Notes: generated by a model not told the origin, from the letters alone. A stretch of 64,000 bases of DNA from Muricoccus pecuniae (GCF_014199205.1 NZ_JACIJD010000001.1:124001-188000), one strand, 5' to 3'. Shown: positions 43,677 to 52,822, counted from the stretch's first letter. Translations and numbers: made by a program.

Positions 43677-46054
43677 CGGATGTGACGGGGCGGAAGCGGA
43701 TCGGCCCGGCTTCCCTCTCCGGCCGTGCCCGCCTCCTGGCCGGCTCGGCCCTCCTGGCGGCGCTGGCCCTGCCCGCGATTCCCCTCGCGCCCGCCCACGC
43801 CCAGGGCTCCCCGCTGGGCATGCGGCCGGACCAGCTCGGAACGGGGGTGAGCCCCGGGCTCGGGGCGCCCGCCGCCCCGGCCGCGCCTGCCGCGCCGGGC
43901 GGGGGCGCCCTCGGCCGGGGCGGCGCCGTCTCCTTCGACCGCGACACGCCCGTGACCTTCACCGCGGCGGAGGTGGAGTACGACCAGAACGAGAACCGCG
44001 TGACGGCCCGCGGCGCGGTGGAGGCCTGGCAGGGCGAGCGGATCCTGCGCGCCGACCGCTTCACCTATGACCGCGACACCGGCCTCGCCACGGCCGAGGG
44101 CAATGTCCAGCTCTTGGAGCCCGATGGGCAGGTTCTCTTCGCCGAGCGCGTGGAGCTGCAGGGCGGCACGCGCGACGCGGTGGTGGAGGGGCTGCGCGGG
44201 CTGCTGGCCCAGAACGGCCGGGTGGCCGCCAACGGCGCCCGGCGCCGCACCGTCGAGGGCGGGGCGGTCATCATGGACCTCTCCCGCGTCGTCTACTCCT
44301 CCTGCGACCTCTGCGCCGAGGACCCGCTGGCGCCGCCCCTCTGGCAGCTCCGCTCCCGCCTCGCGACGCAGGACGGCACGGACAAGCGCCTGCGCTTCCG
44401 CGACGCGACCCTCGACTTCGCCGGGGTCCCGTCCTTCTACACGCCATACCTGTCCATGCCGGACCCCTCGACGCCGCGCTCCTCGGGCTTCCTCTCGCCC
44501 TCCTTCGGGCAGACGCGCTACCTCGGCGGCTTCACGGAACTTCCGTACTACTGGGCCATCAACCAGTCCTCCGACCTCATCGTCACGCCCCTGCTGTCGA
44601 CCGAGGCGGCGCCGAACGGCTTCTTCAGCTACCGCCAGCGCTTCAACTTCGGGCAGATCCAGGCCCAGGGCTCGATCGGCTACCTCAACGGCCGGCAGTC
44701 CACGGGTGAGAAGGGCCTGGGCGGCCACATCTTCTCGCGCGGCCTCTTCACCATCGACGAGAACTGGCAGGCCGGCTTCAGCATCAACCGCGCCACCAGC
44801 GAGACCTACCTGCGCGCCTACCGCCAGCCCGCCACCGCGGTGCTGAGCAGCACGGCCTATGCCGAGGGCTTCTGGGGCTACGACTCCTATGCCCGGATCA
44901 GCGGCCTCGCCTTCCAGGGCCTGCGCGAGCAGGACATCACGGGGCGCATCCCCTTCGTCCTGCCCAACCTCTACTACGAGAGGGTGCTCGGCCGGGATTC
45001 GCTGGGCGGCACGCTGGTGGGCGACGCGACCGCCTTCAACGTTTATCGCAACGAGGGCACGCAGACCCGGCGGGCCGGCACCCGGCTGAGCTACGAGCTG
45101 CCGCGCTTCGACAGCTTCGGCGCGCAGTGGACCTTCCGGGCCCAGGCCGACGGCCTCGCCTACAACGCGAATAACCTGGACCTCGCGCCCAATTTCGGCA
45201 CGGAGAGCAGCACCACCACCGCCACCGGCAATGTCCGCGTCGCGCTGGACTGGCGGCTGCCCCTCGTCCGCTCGGCCGGCAGCCTCGGCCACCAGCTCAT
45301 CGAGCCGCGGGTGCAGCTCGTGACCGGCCCGAACACCGGCCGGCAAAGGGACATCCCGAACGAGGACAGCCTCGACTTCGAGTTCACCGACGCGAACCTC
45401 TTCGCGCTCAACCGCTTCAACGGCCGCGACCGGCAGGAGGGCGGCACGCGGGTGGACGCGGCGCTGCGCGGCGGCTGGTTCTTCCCCAATGGCGGCTCGG
45501 TGGACGCGCTGATCGGGCGCTCCTTCCGCGCCTCCGACGAGGCGCTGTTCACCGAGGGCACGGGGCTGGACAAGCGGGCCTCGGACTGGGTGGGGCGGGT
45601 CACCGTGGCGCCCACCACCTGGTTCGACGTCACCGCCCGCTCGCGGCTGGACGGAAGCTCGCTGGACCGCCGCCTGATCGAGACCGCGGCCGGCTTCGGC
45701 CTCGACCCCGTCGGGCTGCCGGGGACGCGCCTCAACTTCGGCTACCTCTACCAGATCCCCTCCGCCCTCCGCGTGCCCGTGCGCTACACGCGCGAGGTCT
45801 TCGCGGGGGTGAACACGCGGGTGACCACCAACTGGCGCGCGGGCGTCTTCGGGCGCTACGACATCGAGGCGGAGCGCGGGGTCGCGGTGGGCGCGAGCGC
45901 GGCCTATGAGGACGAGTGCTTCCTCTTCGAGGGGCGCTTCTACCGCTCCTTCGCCGAGAACACGACGACCAGCCGCACCTATCCCAGCGGCACCACCCTG
46001 CTTTTCCGGATCGCGCTGAAGACCGTGGGCGACTTCGGGCTGCGCGCGCTCTAG
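43673..46054 (+). CDS. lptD: LPS-assembly protein LptD
   Basis: 793 residues. Signal peptide near residues 1-43 (ALALPAIPLAPAHAQ). An OstA/LptA-like jellyroll at about residues 95-210 (VTARGAVEAWQGERILRADR) ends in SSCDLCAEDPLAPPLWQL, whose cysteines could form the family's disulfides with the late cysteine in YEDECFLFEGRFYRSF. The remainder is a large outer-membrane beta-barrel. LptD inserts LPS in the outer leaflet. The genes lptF-lptG-lptD place the three export components together. Confidence 0.95.
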   Translation: MTDVTGRKRIGPASLSGRARLLAGSALLAALALPAIPLAPAHAQGSPLGMRPDQLGTGVSPGLGAPAAPAAPAAPGGGALGRGGAVSFDRDTPVTFTAAEVEYDQNENRVTARGAVEAWQGERILRADRFTYDRDTGLATAEGNVQLLEPDGQVLFAERVELQGGTRDAVVEGLRGLLAQNGRVAANGARRRTVEGGAVIMDLSRVVYSSCDLCAEDPLAPPLWQLRSRLATQDGTDKRLRFRDATLDFAGVPSFYTPYLSMPDPSTPRSSGFLSPSFGQTRYLGGFTELPYYWAINQSSDLIVTPLLSTEAAPNGFFSYRQRFNFGQIQAQGSIGYLNGRQSTGEKGLGGHIFSRGLFTIDENWQAGFSINRATSETYLRAYRQPATAVLSSTAYAEGFWGYDSYARISGLAFQGLREQDITGRIPFVLPNLYYERVLGRDSLGGTLVGDATAFNVYRNEGTQTRRAGTRLSYELPRFDSFGAQWTFRAQADGLAYNANNLDLAPNFGTESSTTTATGNVRVALDWRLPLVRSAGSLGHQLIEPRVQLVTGPNTGRQRDIPNEDSLDFEFTDANLFALNRFNGRDRQEGGTRVDAALRGGWFFPNGGSVDALIGRSFRASDEALFTEGTGLDKRASDWVGRVTVAPTTWFDVTARSRLDGSSLDRRLIETAAGFGLDPVGLPGTRLNFGYLYQIPSALRVPVRYTREVFAGVNTRVTTNWRAGVFGRYDIEAERGVAVGASAAYEDECFLFEGRFYRSFAENTTTSRTYPSGTTLLFRIALKTVGDFGLRAL

Positions 46055-46063
46055 GCCCCCTCC

Positions 46064-46085
46064 GGCCCGCCGAGCCGGGCGGGCC
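46064..46085 (+). terminator. Hairpin between lptD and surA
   Basis: GGCCCGCC (46064-46071) pairs with GGCGGGCC (46078-46085) over a six-base loop, ten bases past the lptD stop. Lack of a T-run and the co-directional surA suggest attenuation or mRNA 3'-end stabilisation. Confidence 0.35.
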
Positions 46086-46156
46086 GATCCGGAACCCGAC
46101 AATGGCCATCGCCGCCTCGCTTCAATCCGAGGCGCGCATGGTCTAGGAACCCGCCC

Positions 46157-47500
46157 ATGCGAAGCCCTTCCCGCCTCCGCCCGGCGCTCCCGCTCCTTCT
46201 CGGCCTCGCCATGGCCCTGCCCATCGCCGCGCATCCGGGCGATGCCCTGGCCCAGCCGGCCGGCCGCCAGGCCGCGCCGCGGTCCCAGCCCGCCATGGAC
46301 CCGGGCACGGCGAACCGGATCGTGGCCGTGGTGAACGGCGACGTCATCACCGAGTCCGAGATCGCCTCCCGCGCCCGGCTCTTCGCCCTGAATGTCGGGC
46401 TCCAGCCCGGGGGCGACCTGCTGACCCGTCTCCGCCCGCAGATCCTTCGCCAGCTCATCGAGGAGCGGCTGCGCCTGCAGGACATCCAGCGCCGGCGCAT
46501 CCCGGTGGGGGACGACGAGGTGGCCGAGGCGATCGGCGACATCGAGCGCCGCAACGGCCTGCCCCCGGGCGGGCTGCGCGCCCAGCTCCGCGGCGCGGGC
46601 GTCGAGCCGCGCGTCCTCCATGACCAGATCCGCGCCCAGATCGGCTGGTCCCGCCTCATCCGCGGGATGCTCGGCACGAGTGCCGAGCCCTCGGAAGAGG
46701 CGGTGCGCGAGGCGATCGCCGCCCACAACGCCCGCATCGGCCAGCCGGAATACCTGGTCTCCGAGATCTTCGTGCCCGTCGAGGACCCCTCCTCGGCCGG
46801 CGAGACGAAGCGCTTCGTGGACGACGTGATCGGCCGCCTGCGCCAGGGCCTGCCCTTCCCCGTCGCGGCCACGCAGTTCAGCCAGAGCGGGACGGCGCTC
46901 CAGGGCGGCGACCTCGGCTGGGTGAGCGCCGAGCGGCTGGACCCGGAGGTGGCCGCGGTGGTGCGGCGCATGCCGGCGGGCGCCGTCTCCAACGCCATCG
47001 AGGTGCCGGGCGGCTACCAGATCGTCGCGCTCCGCCAGAAGCGCGAGACCGGGCGCGAGAACGCGACCATGGTCACGCTGCGCCAGGCCTTCCTGCCCTT
47101 CTCCTCGCCGCTCGACCCCGAGAACCCGACGGAGCAGCAGCGCCAGCAGCTCGCCCGCGCCCAGGGCATCCGCGGCGGCTGCGACGCGGTGGAGGCCGCG
47201 GCCCGGGCCGCCAACTCCCCCCGCCCCGCCGATCCCGGCGGCGAGGTGCGGCTGGACACGCTCGGCCCGCCGCAGCTCCGCCAGCTCGTGGCGGGGCTGA
47301 CGCCCGGCCGGCCGAGCCAGCCGATCGTGACGCCCGACGGCATCCTGGTGATCGCCGTCTGCACGAAGGAGACGCGCAACCTCGCCAGCTTCACCCCGGA
47401 GCAGGCGAAGCAGCAGCTCCTGCGCGACCGGGTGGAGAACCTCTCCCGCCAGCAGAACCGCGACCTCCGCCGCCGCGCGACGATCGAGATGCGCGGCTAG
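46157..47500 (+). CDS. surA: Periplasmic peptidyl-prolyl isomerase / chaperone SurA
   Basis: 447 residues. Signal peptide about residues 1-35 (ALPLLLGLAMALPIAA). The SurA N-terminal chaperone domain starts RIVAVVNGDVITESEIASRA. One clear parvulin domain follows (YLVSEIFVPVEDPSSAGETK, LQGGDLGWVSAERLDPEV, GGYQIVALRQKRE); the second is reduced. SurA escorts outer-membrane proteins, including LptD, to the BAM complex. Co-directional with lptD and rsmA. Confidence 0.93.
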   Translation: MRSPSRLRPALPLLLGLAMALPIAAHPGDALAQPAGRQAAPRSQPAMDPGTANRIVAVVNGDVITESEIASRARLFALNVGLQPGGDLLTRLRPQILRQLIEERLRLQDIQRRRIPVGDDEVAEAIGDIERRNGLPPGGLRAQLRGAGVEPRVLHDQIRAQIGWSRLIRGMLGTSAEPSEEAVREAIAAHNARIGQPEYLVSEIFVPVEDPSSAGETKRFVDDVIGRLRQGLPFPVAATQFSQSGTALQGGDLGWVSAERLDPEVAAVVRRMPAGAVSNAIEVPGGYQIVALRQKRETGRENATMVTLRQAFLPFSSPLDPENPTEQQRQQLARAQGIRGGCDAVEAAARAANSPRPADPGGEVRLDTLGPPQLRQLVAGLTPGRPSQPIVTPDGILVIAVCTKETRNLASFTPEQAKQQLLRDRVENLSRQQNRDLRRRATIEMRG

Positions 47501-47518
47501 GGGCGGGGAGGGCGCGCG

Positions 47519-48382
47519 GTGGACCCGCAGGGCGTGGAGGGGCCGCCCGGCGCGGCGGGGCGCCTGCCCACGCTCTCCGAGACGGTGCACCGGCACGGGC
47601 TGGCCGCGCGCAAGGCGCTGGGCCAGCACTTCCTGCTGGACGAGGCGCTGTGCGGCCGCATCGCGCGGCTGGCGGGCGACCTCGGCGGCCGCCAGGTGCT
47701 GGAGGTCGGCCCCGGGCCGGGCGGGCTGACGCGGGCGCTGCTGGCGGCGGGCGCCGGGCATGTCCATGCGGTGGAGCTGGATTCCCGGGCGATCGCCGCC
47801 CTGGCGGAGCTGGCGGCCGCCTATCCCGGCCGGCTGACCGTCACCGAGGCCGATGCGCTGAAGGTCGACCCGGAGGCGATGATGCCGGCGCCGCGCCGGA
47901 TCGTGGCGAACCTGCCCTACAATGTCGGCTCTCCCCTCCTGATCGGCTGGCTGGCGCGCGCCGGGGCCTATGAGAGCATGACCCTCATGTTCCAGCAGGA
48001 GGTGGCCGAGCGGATCGTCGCCGCCCCGGACACGGAAGGCTATGGCCGGCTGGCCGTGGCCGCCCAGTGGCGCTGCGAGGCCCATATGGTCCTCCGCCTG
48101 CCCCCCGGCGCCTTCAGCCCGCCGCCGAAGGTGTGGTCCGCCGTCGTCCACCTCGTGCCCCATGCCGTGCAGCCCGAGCCCTCCCTGGCCCGCGCCATGG
48201 AGCGGGTGACGGCCGCGGCCTTCGGGCAGCGGCGCAAGATGCTGCGCGGCTCCCTCAAGTCGCTCGGCGAGGCCGAGGCGCTGCTGGCGGCCGCCGGCAT
48301 CGAGCCGACCCGCCGGGCCGAGACGCTGTCGGTCGCGGAGTTCGAGGGCCTCGCGCGGGCGCTGCTGGCCCGGAGCGCGTAG
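47519..48382 (+). CDS. rsmA: 16S rRNA (A1518/A1519) dimethyltransferase
   Basis: 287 residues, GTG start at 47519 after GGGGAGGG. Motifs [40 protein letters not shown] and the catalytic [17 protein letters not shown] are those of KsgA/RsmA. It dimethylates two adenines in the helix 45 loop of 16S rRNA. It follows surA directly; in many proteobacteria pdxA lies between them, but not here. Confidence 0.95.
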   Translation: MDPQGVEGPPGAAGRLPTLSETVHRHGLAARKALGQHFLLDEALCGRIARLAGDLGGRQVLEVGPGPGGLTRALLAAGAGHVHAVELDSRAIAALAELAAAYPGRLTVTEADALKVDPEAMMPAPRRIVANLPYNVGSPLLIGWLARAGAYESMTLMFQQEVAERIVAAPDTEGYGRLAVAAQWRCEAHMVLRLPPGAFSPPPKVWSAVVHLVPHAVQPEPSLARAMERVTAAAFGQRRKMLRGSLKSLGEAEALLAAAGIEPTRRAETLSVAEFEGLARALLARSA

Positions 48383-48510
48383 AGCCCCGGCCCGCTCGAC
48401 GAACAGACCGGGAGGCCGACCGGAGGGCAACCGGGAGCCGAGCGGCCCGCGCCGGAACACGAGAAGCGGAGCGGAACCGTTCCGGAGCCCCTCCGGGCGT
48501 TGAGGGCCCT

Positions 48511-49569
48511 ATGCCCGTCCAAAAGCTATTCGCCAGGGCCGTGGGCGCCTGCCAGGCCCTGCCCGTTCCGGTCCGCTACGCCATCACCCTGGCCGTCACC
48601 CTCGGCGTCTTCGCCGTGCGGCGGCTGGCCGATTCCGTGCTGCCCTCGGGCTATCCCTTCCTTCTCTCCTTCATCGGCATCCTGCTCTGCTCCGCCCTGT
48701 TCGACCGGGGGGCGGGGCTGCTCGCCACGCTCGTCTCGGCGCTGCTGGCCACCTACTTCTACATCTCCCCGGTCGGCTCCCTCAGCGTCGAGGAGGTGTC
48801 GGATCTCGTCGCGCTCATCCTCTTCATCGCGGTGGGGGCGACGGTGGCCTTCGTGGTCGAGGCGCTGAACCGGGCCGTCGCGCGGGCGAACCGGGCGGAG
48901 CGGGCCCGCACCCTGCTGCTCCAGGAGTTCCGGCACCGCACGCGCAACGATCTCAATGCCCTTGTCGGCCTCCTCCGCCTCCGCGCCCGCTCCGCCCCCT
49001 CCGAGGCCGCGCGGGACGGGCTGCAGGAGGCGGCCAACCACGCTTTCGCCATGGCGCGCGTGCATGCGCGGCTGGCTCCCGACGACGGGGCCGAGGACCG
49101 CGACCCGACCTTCGTGGACACCCGTGACTTCGTCACCGGCCTCTGCGCCGATCTCGATGGCATGCATCTCGGCGCCGGCCTGCGCCCCGTGGCCGTGGTG
49201 GCGGAGGCGGAGGCGCATCTCATCCCCTCCGACCGCGCCGTGCCGCTCGGCCTCGTGCTCAACGAGGCCGTCACCAACGCGCTGAAATACGCCTTCCCCG
49301 AGGACCGCTCCGGCACCGTGCGGGTGGGCTTCGCGCGGGAGGGGGACGACTACCTGCTGACCATCCGGGACGACGGGCTCGGCCTGCCGGAGGAGGGAGA
49401 CCTGGAGGACGCACCCCCGGCCGCCCCCCATGCCGGCTCGGGCCTCGGCACGCGGCTGCTCCGCGGGCTCGCGGCGCAACTCCGCGGCTCCTTCTCCCGC
49501 CTGCCGGGGGAGGACGGGGTGGGGACGGTGGTGACGCTGCGCTTCCCCGTCCTCGCGCCCGGCGGGTAG
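48511..49569 (+). CDS. Orphan membrane histidine kinase (DUF4118 sensor, HWE/HisKA_2 type)
   Basis: 352 residues. Three or four membrane segments at about 25-125 (LLSFIGILLCSALFDRGAGL, LVSALLATYFYISPVGSLSV) form a KdpD-like DUF4118 module. The phosphoacceptor is His142 in LLQEFRHRTRNDLNALVGLL, of the HisKA_2/HWE type. The ATPase domain has the N-box LNEAVTNALKYAFPE and GSGLGTRLLRGLAAQL. No response regulator is adjacent, so its partner is elsewhere. The signal is unknown. Confidence 0.9.
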   Translation: MPVQKLFARAVGACQALPVPVRYAITLAVTLGVFAVRRLADSVLPSGYPFLLSFIGILLCSALFDRGAGLLATLVSALLATYFYISPVGSLSVEEVSDLVALILFIAVGATVAFVVEALNRAVARANRAERARTLLLQEFRHRTRNDLNALVGLLRLRARSAPSEAARDGLQEAANHAFAMARVHARLAPDDGAEDRDPTFVDTRDFVTGLCADLDGMHLGAGLRPVAVVAEAEAHLIPSDRAVPLGLVLNEAVTNALKYAFPEDRSGTVRVGFAREGDDYLLTIRDDGLGLPEEGDLEDAPPAAPHAGSGLGTRLLRGLAAQLRGSFSRLPGEDGVGTVVTLRFPVLAPGG

Positions 49570-49575
49570 CGGCCC

Positions 49576-51093
49576 TCAGGCCGGGAGCAGCTCCCCGAAG
49601 CGCGCGGCGAAGGCGTTTCGCTCCTCATGCGTCATGTGCAGGCCGCGCTTGGTGCGGCGCCACAGCACGTCCTCCGGCGCCCGCACCCACTCGCGGGCGC
49701 GCATCCATTCCAGCTCCCGCGCGGTGATGCCGCCGCCGAGATCGCCGCCCATGGCCTCGATGGAGGTGGCGCCGTCGATCACCCGCTCCAGCTCCCCGCC
49801 ATGGGTGCGGACCAGGCGCTCCAGCATGGGGGCGGGCAGCCAGGGATGGGCGCGGGCGGTGCTCTCGGTGAAGGCATCGCGGGAGAGGCCGCCGAGATCG
49901 CCGCCGGGCAGGGGCGCGCGGGCGGTCCAGGGCGTGCCGGGGCGGCCGAGCGCGCGGGTGATCCTCCCCGCCGCATCCTCGGCCAGCCGGCGATAGGTGG
50001 TGATCTTGCCGCCGAGCACGGTGAGCAGCGGCGCGCCCGCCGTGTCCAGGCTCAGCGTGTAGTCGCGCGTGACGGCGGAAGGGTTGTCCGAGCCGTCGTC
50101 GTGCAGCGGGCGCACGCCGGAATAGGTCCAGGCGATGTCCGAGGGGGCGACGGGGCTGCGGAACTGGCGGGAGACGGCCTCGCAGAGATAGGCGGCCTCC
50201 TCCGGCGTGCAGTGCGGCTTTCCCTCGGCGGCGTCGTGCGGCACGTCCGTCGTGCCGATGAGGGAGAAGCGGCCCTCATAGGGGATGACGAAGACGACGC
50301 GCCGGTCGTCGTTCTGCAGGATATAGGCCTGCGGCCCCTCGTAGAGGGCGGGCACCACGATGTGGCTGCCGCGCACGAGCCGCACGCGCCCGCGCAGCGC
50401 GGTGCCCGTCGCCCCCTGCGCGCCGATCACCCAGGGCCCGGCGGCGTTGGCGATGGCGCGGGCGCGGACCGTGCGCGCCGTGCCGTCCGCGTCGAGCAGC
50501 CGGACGGTCCAGGCATCGGCGGCGCGGCTGGCGGATTCGAAGCGGGTGCGCGTCAGCACCGTCGCGCCGCGATCCGCCGCGTCCCGCGCGTTCAGCAGGA
50601 CGAGGCGGCTGTCCTCCACCCAGCAGTCGGAATAGGCGAAGCCGCGCGCGAATTCCGGCTGCTTCAGCGGCGCCCCCTGCGGCAGGTGCGCGAGGTCCAG
50701 CGCCTCGCTGCCCGGCAGGGAGACGCGGCGGGCCAGGTGGTCGTAGAGGAACAGCCCCGCGCGGATCATCCAGCGCGGCCGCATCTCCGGCCGGTGCGGC
50801 AGGACGAAGCGCATGGGCCAGACGATGTGCGGCGCGATGCCGAGCAGCACCTCCCGCTCGGCCAGCGCCTCGCGCACGAGGCGGAACTCGTAGGTCTCGA
50901 GGTAGCGGATGCCGCCATGGATGAGCTTGGAGGAGGAGGAGGAGGTCGCCTCGGCGATGTCGTCCCGCTCCACCAGCATCACCGAGAGGCCGCGCCCCAC
51001 CGCGTCCCGCGCGATGCCGCAGCCGTTGACGCCGCCGCCGACGACGAGGAGGTCGACGGTGTCGGGGATGGTGGCCGGGAGGGTGGTGCTCAC
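49576..51093 (-). CDS. glpD: Aerobic glycerol-3-phosphate dehydrogenase
   Basis: 505 residues from the GTG at 51093, which overlaps the HAD stop. FAD loop VDLLVVGGGVNGCGIARDAV, then SSSSSKLIHGGIRYLE and the late motif SGVRPLHDDGSDNPSAVTRD, with the C-terminal cap GGDLGGGITARELEWM. It oxidises glycerol 3-phosphate to dihydroxyacetone phosphate and reduces quinone at the inner membrane. Last gene of glpR-HAD-glpD; no glpK or glpF is in the window. Confidence 0.95.
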   Translation of the reverse strand: MSTTLPATIPDTVDLLVVGGGVNGCGIARDAVGRGLSVMLVERDDIAEATSSSSSKLIHGGIRYLETYEFRLVREALAEREVLLGIAPHIVWPMRFVLPHRPEMRPRWMIRAGLFLYDHLARRVSLPGSEALDLAHLPQGAPLKQPEFARGFAYSDCWVEDSRLVLLNARDAADRGATVLTRTRFESASRAADAWTVRLLDADGTARTVRARAIANAAGPWVIGAQGATGTALRGRVRLVRGSHIVVPALYEGPQAYILQNDDRRVVFVIPYEGRFSLIGTTDVPHDAAEGKPHCTPEEAAYLCEAVSRQFRSPVAPSDIAWTYSGVRPLHDDGSDNPSAVTRDYTLSLDTAGAPLLTVLGGKITTYRRLAEDAAGRITRALGRPGTPWTARAPLPGGDLGGLSRDAFTESTARAHPWLPAPMLERLVRTHGGELERVIDGATSIEAMGGDLGGGITARELEWMRAREWVRAPEDVLWRRTKRGLHMTHEERNAFAARFGELLPA

Positions 51094-51926
51094 GCGGCGT
51101 TCTCCTCCGTGCGTTCCTGGCGCGCGGCGAGCAGGGCGCGCGCGAACTGGGCGAAGCCGCGCCCGCCGGGCGCGGGCGTGACATAGGCGGGGGCCGCCTC
51201 GATCCGGCCGAGGAAGGGCAGCACGTTCGCCACCCCCACGGAGAAGGGGATGGCGGCGAAGAGCGGCGCGTCGTTCGGGCTGTCCCCGAGGAAGGCGACC
51301 TGGTCCAGCACCCGGCCCAGCGGGGCGAAGCGCGCGGCGAAGAGGTTCTCGATCCCCGATCGCTTGTCCCACTCCCCGAACCAGGCGTTCACATGGATGG
51401 AGGAGACCTTCGCCCGCGCCCCGCCCGCCTCGAACACCGCCGCGATGCGCGCGGCATCCTCAAGGGAGAGGGGGCCGGCATCCTCGGCGAAGTCCACGGC
51501 GGCGTCGAAGAGGCGGAAGGGCTGGTCGGCGGCGAGGCGGGAGCCGGGCGCGGCCCCTATCGCGGCCTCGGCCAGGGCCATCAGCCGGGCGCGGCCGGCG
51601 AGGCGGGCCCCTTCCTCCTGCGCCTGCCAGCGGATCATGCGCCGGGCCGCGCGGTCCTCGGCGTACCACAGCGCCCCGTTCTCCCCGACCACGGCGGCGA
51701 CCGGCCACTGGCGGGCGATGGCGTCGCACCAGCCGGCCGGGCGGCCGGTGACGGGGATGACGGAGAGCCCCGCCTCGGCCAGCGACTCCATCGCCGCCAG
51801 GGCAAGGGCGGGCAGGCGGCCCTCCTCGGTCAGCGTATCGTCGATATCGGTCAGCACGTAGCGCAGCGCGGCCAGCCGCGCGGGCGGCGCGGCGCTCAGG
51901 GGCTGCGGGGCGGGCGGTTGGGCCAA
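51090..51926 (-). CDS. HAD-IIB sugar-phosphatase-like protein between glpR and glpD
   Basis: 278 residues from a TTG at 51926. The start is set by a perfect GGAGGT six bases upstream, though a GTG at 51959 is in frame. Motif I is VLTDIDDTLTEEG (Asp27, Asp29, Thr31), motif II VTGRPAGW, then VVGENGALWY and LGDSPNDAPLF. The type IIB cap and these motifs resemble sucrose-phosphate and mannosyl-3-phosphoglycerate phosphatases. A role in glycerol-phosphate-derived metabolite dephosphorylation is inferred from the operon. Overlaps glpD by GTGA. Confidence 0.82.
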   Translation of the reverse strand: MAQPPAPQPLSAAPPARLAALRYVLTDIDDTLTEEGRLPALALAAMESLAEAGLSVIPVTGRPAGWCDAIARQWPVAAVVGENGALWYAEDRAARRMIRWQAQEEGARLAGRARLMALAEAAIGAAPGSRLAADQPFRLFDAAVDFAEDAGPLSLEDAARIAAVFEAGGARAKVSSIHVNAWFGEWDKRSGIENLFAARFAPLGRVLDQVAFLGDSPNDAPLFAAIPFSVGVANVLPFLGRIEAAPAYVTPAPGGRGFAQFARALLAARQERTEENAA

Positions 51927-51932
51927 CGGGTT

Positions 51933-51938
51933 ACCTCC
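51933..51938 (-). promoter_or_regulatory. Shine-Dalgarno site fixing a TTG start
   Basis: Reading the minus strand, GGAGGT is followed by six bases and TTG at 51926. This is the best ribosome site seen in the window and supports the non-ATG start of the HAD gene over the GTG at 51959. Confidence 0.75.
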
Positions 51939-51974
51939 GGATGGTGTGGAGGATGTCACTCTCGATGTGGAGGG

Positions 51975-52766
51975 TCAAACATCTTTCGCGAGATGAACCG
52001 CCACCCCCGCCCGCTCCAGCGCCGCCGCCAGGGGGGGAGGCGGCGGGGCATCGGTGACGAGGTCGGTGAGGGCGGAGAGGTCGGCCACGCGCTCGAAATA
52101 GGCGTGGCCGAACTTGCCGGAATCGAGCAGCAGCACCCGGCGCGGCGCCCGCTCCAGCATCGCGCGCTTCACCCAGACCGCGCGGCTCTCGGCGTCGCTC
52201 GGGCCCTCCACGGTCAGGCCGGAGGCGCCGATGAAGGCGATGTCGGCGCTGAAGCGGGTGAGGAAGGCGGTGGTCTCGGCGCCGTAAAGGGCGCGCTCCA
52301 CCGCGTAGAACTCGCCGGGGGCGACGAGCACGCGCAACCCGTCGGCCTCCCCGGCCGCCGAGACCACGGCGAGGCTGTTGGTGAGAAGGGTGACGCCCGT
52401 GCCCCGTGCGGCCAGCGCCCGGGCGAGGCGGGCCGTGGTGCTTCCGGCATCGACCATCAGCACGGCGCCCGGCTCCACCAGCGCGGCGGCGGCGGCGCCG
52501 ATCCGGGCGCGCTCCGCCCCGGCCATTGCCTCCCGCGCGCGGAAGTCCGGCTGCACCCCGGCATGGGTGACGGAGGCCCCGCCATAGGTGCGCCGCACGG
52601 CGCCCCGGGCCGAGAGCGCCTCGATGTCCCGCCGCACCGTCTCGCCCGAGACGCCGAATCGCGCCGCCAGGGTGCTGATCCGCACCGTGGGGTCCGTGCC
52701 CAGCGCCTGGAGGATGGCCGCGTGCCGCGCCTCCTTCCCCGGCGCGCCTTCCTGACGCCTTGCCAT
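51975..52766 (-). CDS. glpR: DeoR-family transcriptional regulator, GlpR-like
   Basis: 263 residues from the ATG at 52766. The N-terminal winged helix is RISTLAARFGVSGETVRRDI with the DeoR signature through ARGAVRRTYGGA. The sensor domain contains VDAGSTTARLARALAARG and IAFIGASGLTVEG. GlpR represses glycerol-3-phosphate genes until the phosphate ester binds. First gene of a three-gene minus-strand unit ending with glpD, which supports the assignment. Its own promoter region contains a perfect inverted repeat at 52804-52822. Confidence 0.87.
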   Translation of the reverse strand: MARRQEGAPGKEARHAAILQALGTDPTVRISTLAARFGVSGETVRRDIEALSARGAVRRTYGGASVTHAGVQPDFRAREAMAGAERARIGAAAAALVEPGAVLMVDAGSTTARLARALAARGTGVTLLTNSLAVVSAAGEADGLRVLVAPGEFYAVERALYGAETTAFLTRFSADIAFIGASGLTVEGPSDAESRAVWVKRAMLERAPRRVLLLDSGKFGHAYFERVADLSALTDLVTDAPPPPPLAAALERAGVAVHLAKDV

Positions 52767-52803
52767 GGCGCCCAGGGTATCGGGCCGGGCCGGGGGCGCA
52801 ACA

Positions 52804-52822
52804 GCCCGGCCCTTGGCCGGGC
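52804..52822. promoter_or_regulatory. Perfect inverted repeat in glpR/phnD-like divergent region
   Basis: GCCCGGCC, three-base spacer CTT, then GGCCGGGC. It lies 38 bases upstream of glpR and 51 upstream of the divergent binding-protein gene. It could be an autoregulatory operator or an RNA hairpin; GC-only composition limits confidence. Confidence 0.35.

Noticed and set aside
43658-48460. A 1600-codon open frame on the minus strand antisense to lptG-lptD-surA-rsmA, and a similar one at 10171-14181 opposite addAB.
   Set aside because: Both follow from the GC-rich third positions of the real plus-strand genes; their translations are Arg/Gly/Ala/His-rich with no recognisable domain.
48430-48511. 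GGAAC and CGTT elements before the histidine kinase, suggesting an EcfG general-stress promoter.
   Set aside because: The spacings are 19 and 20 bases instead of the 16-17 expected, so I did not call a promoter.
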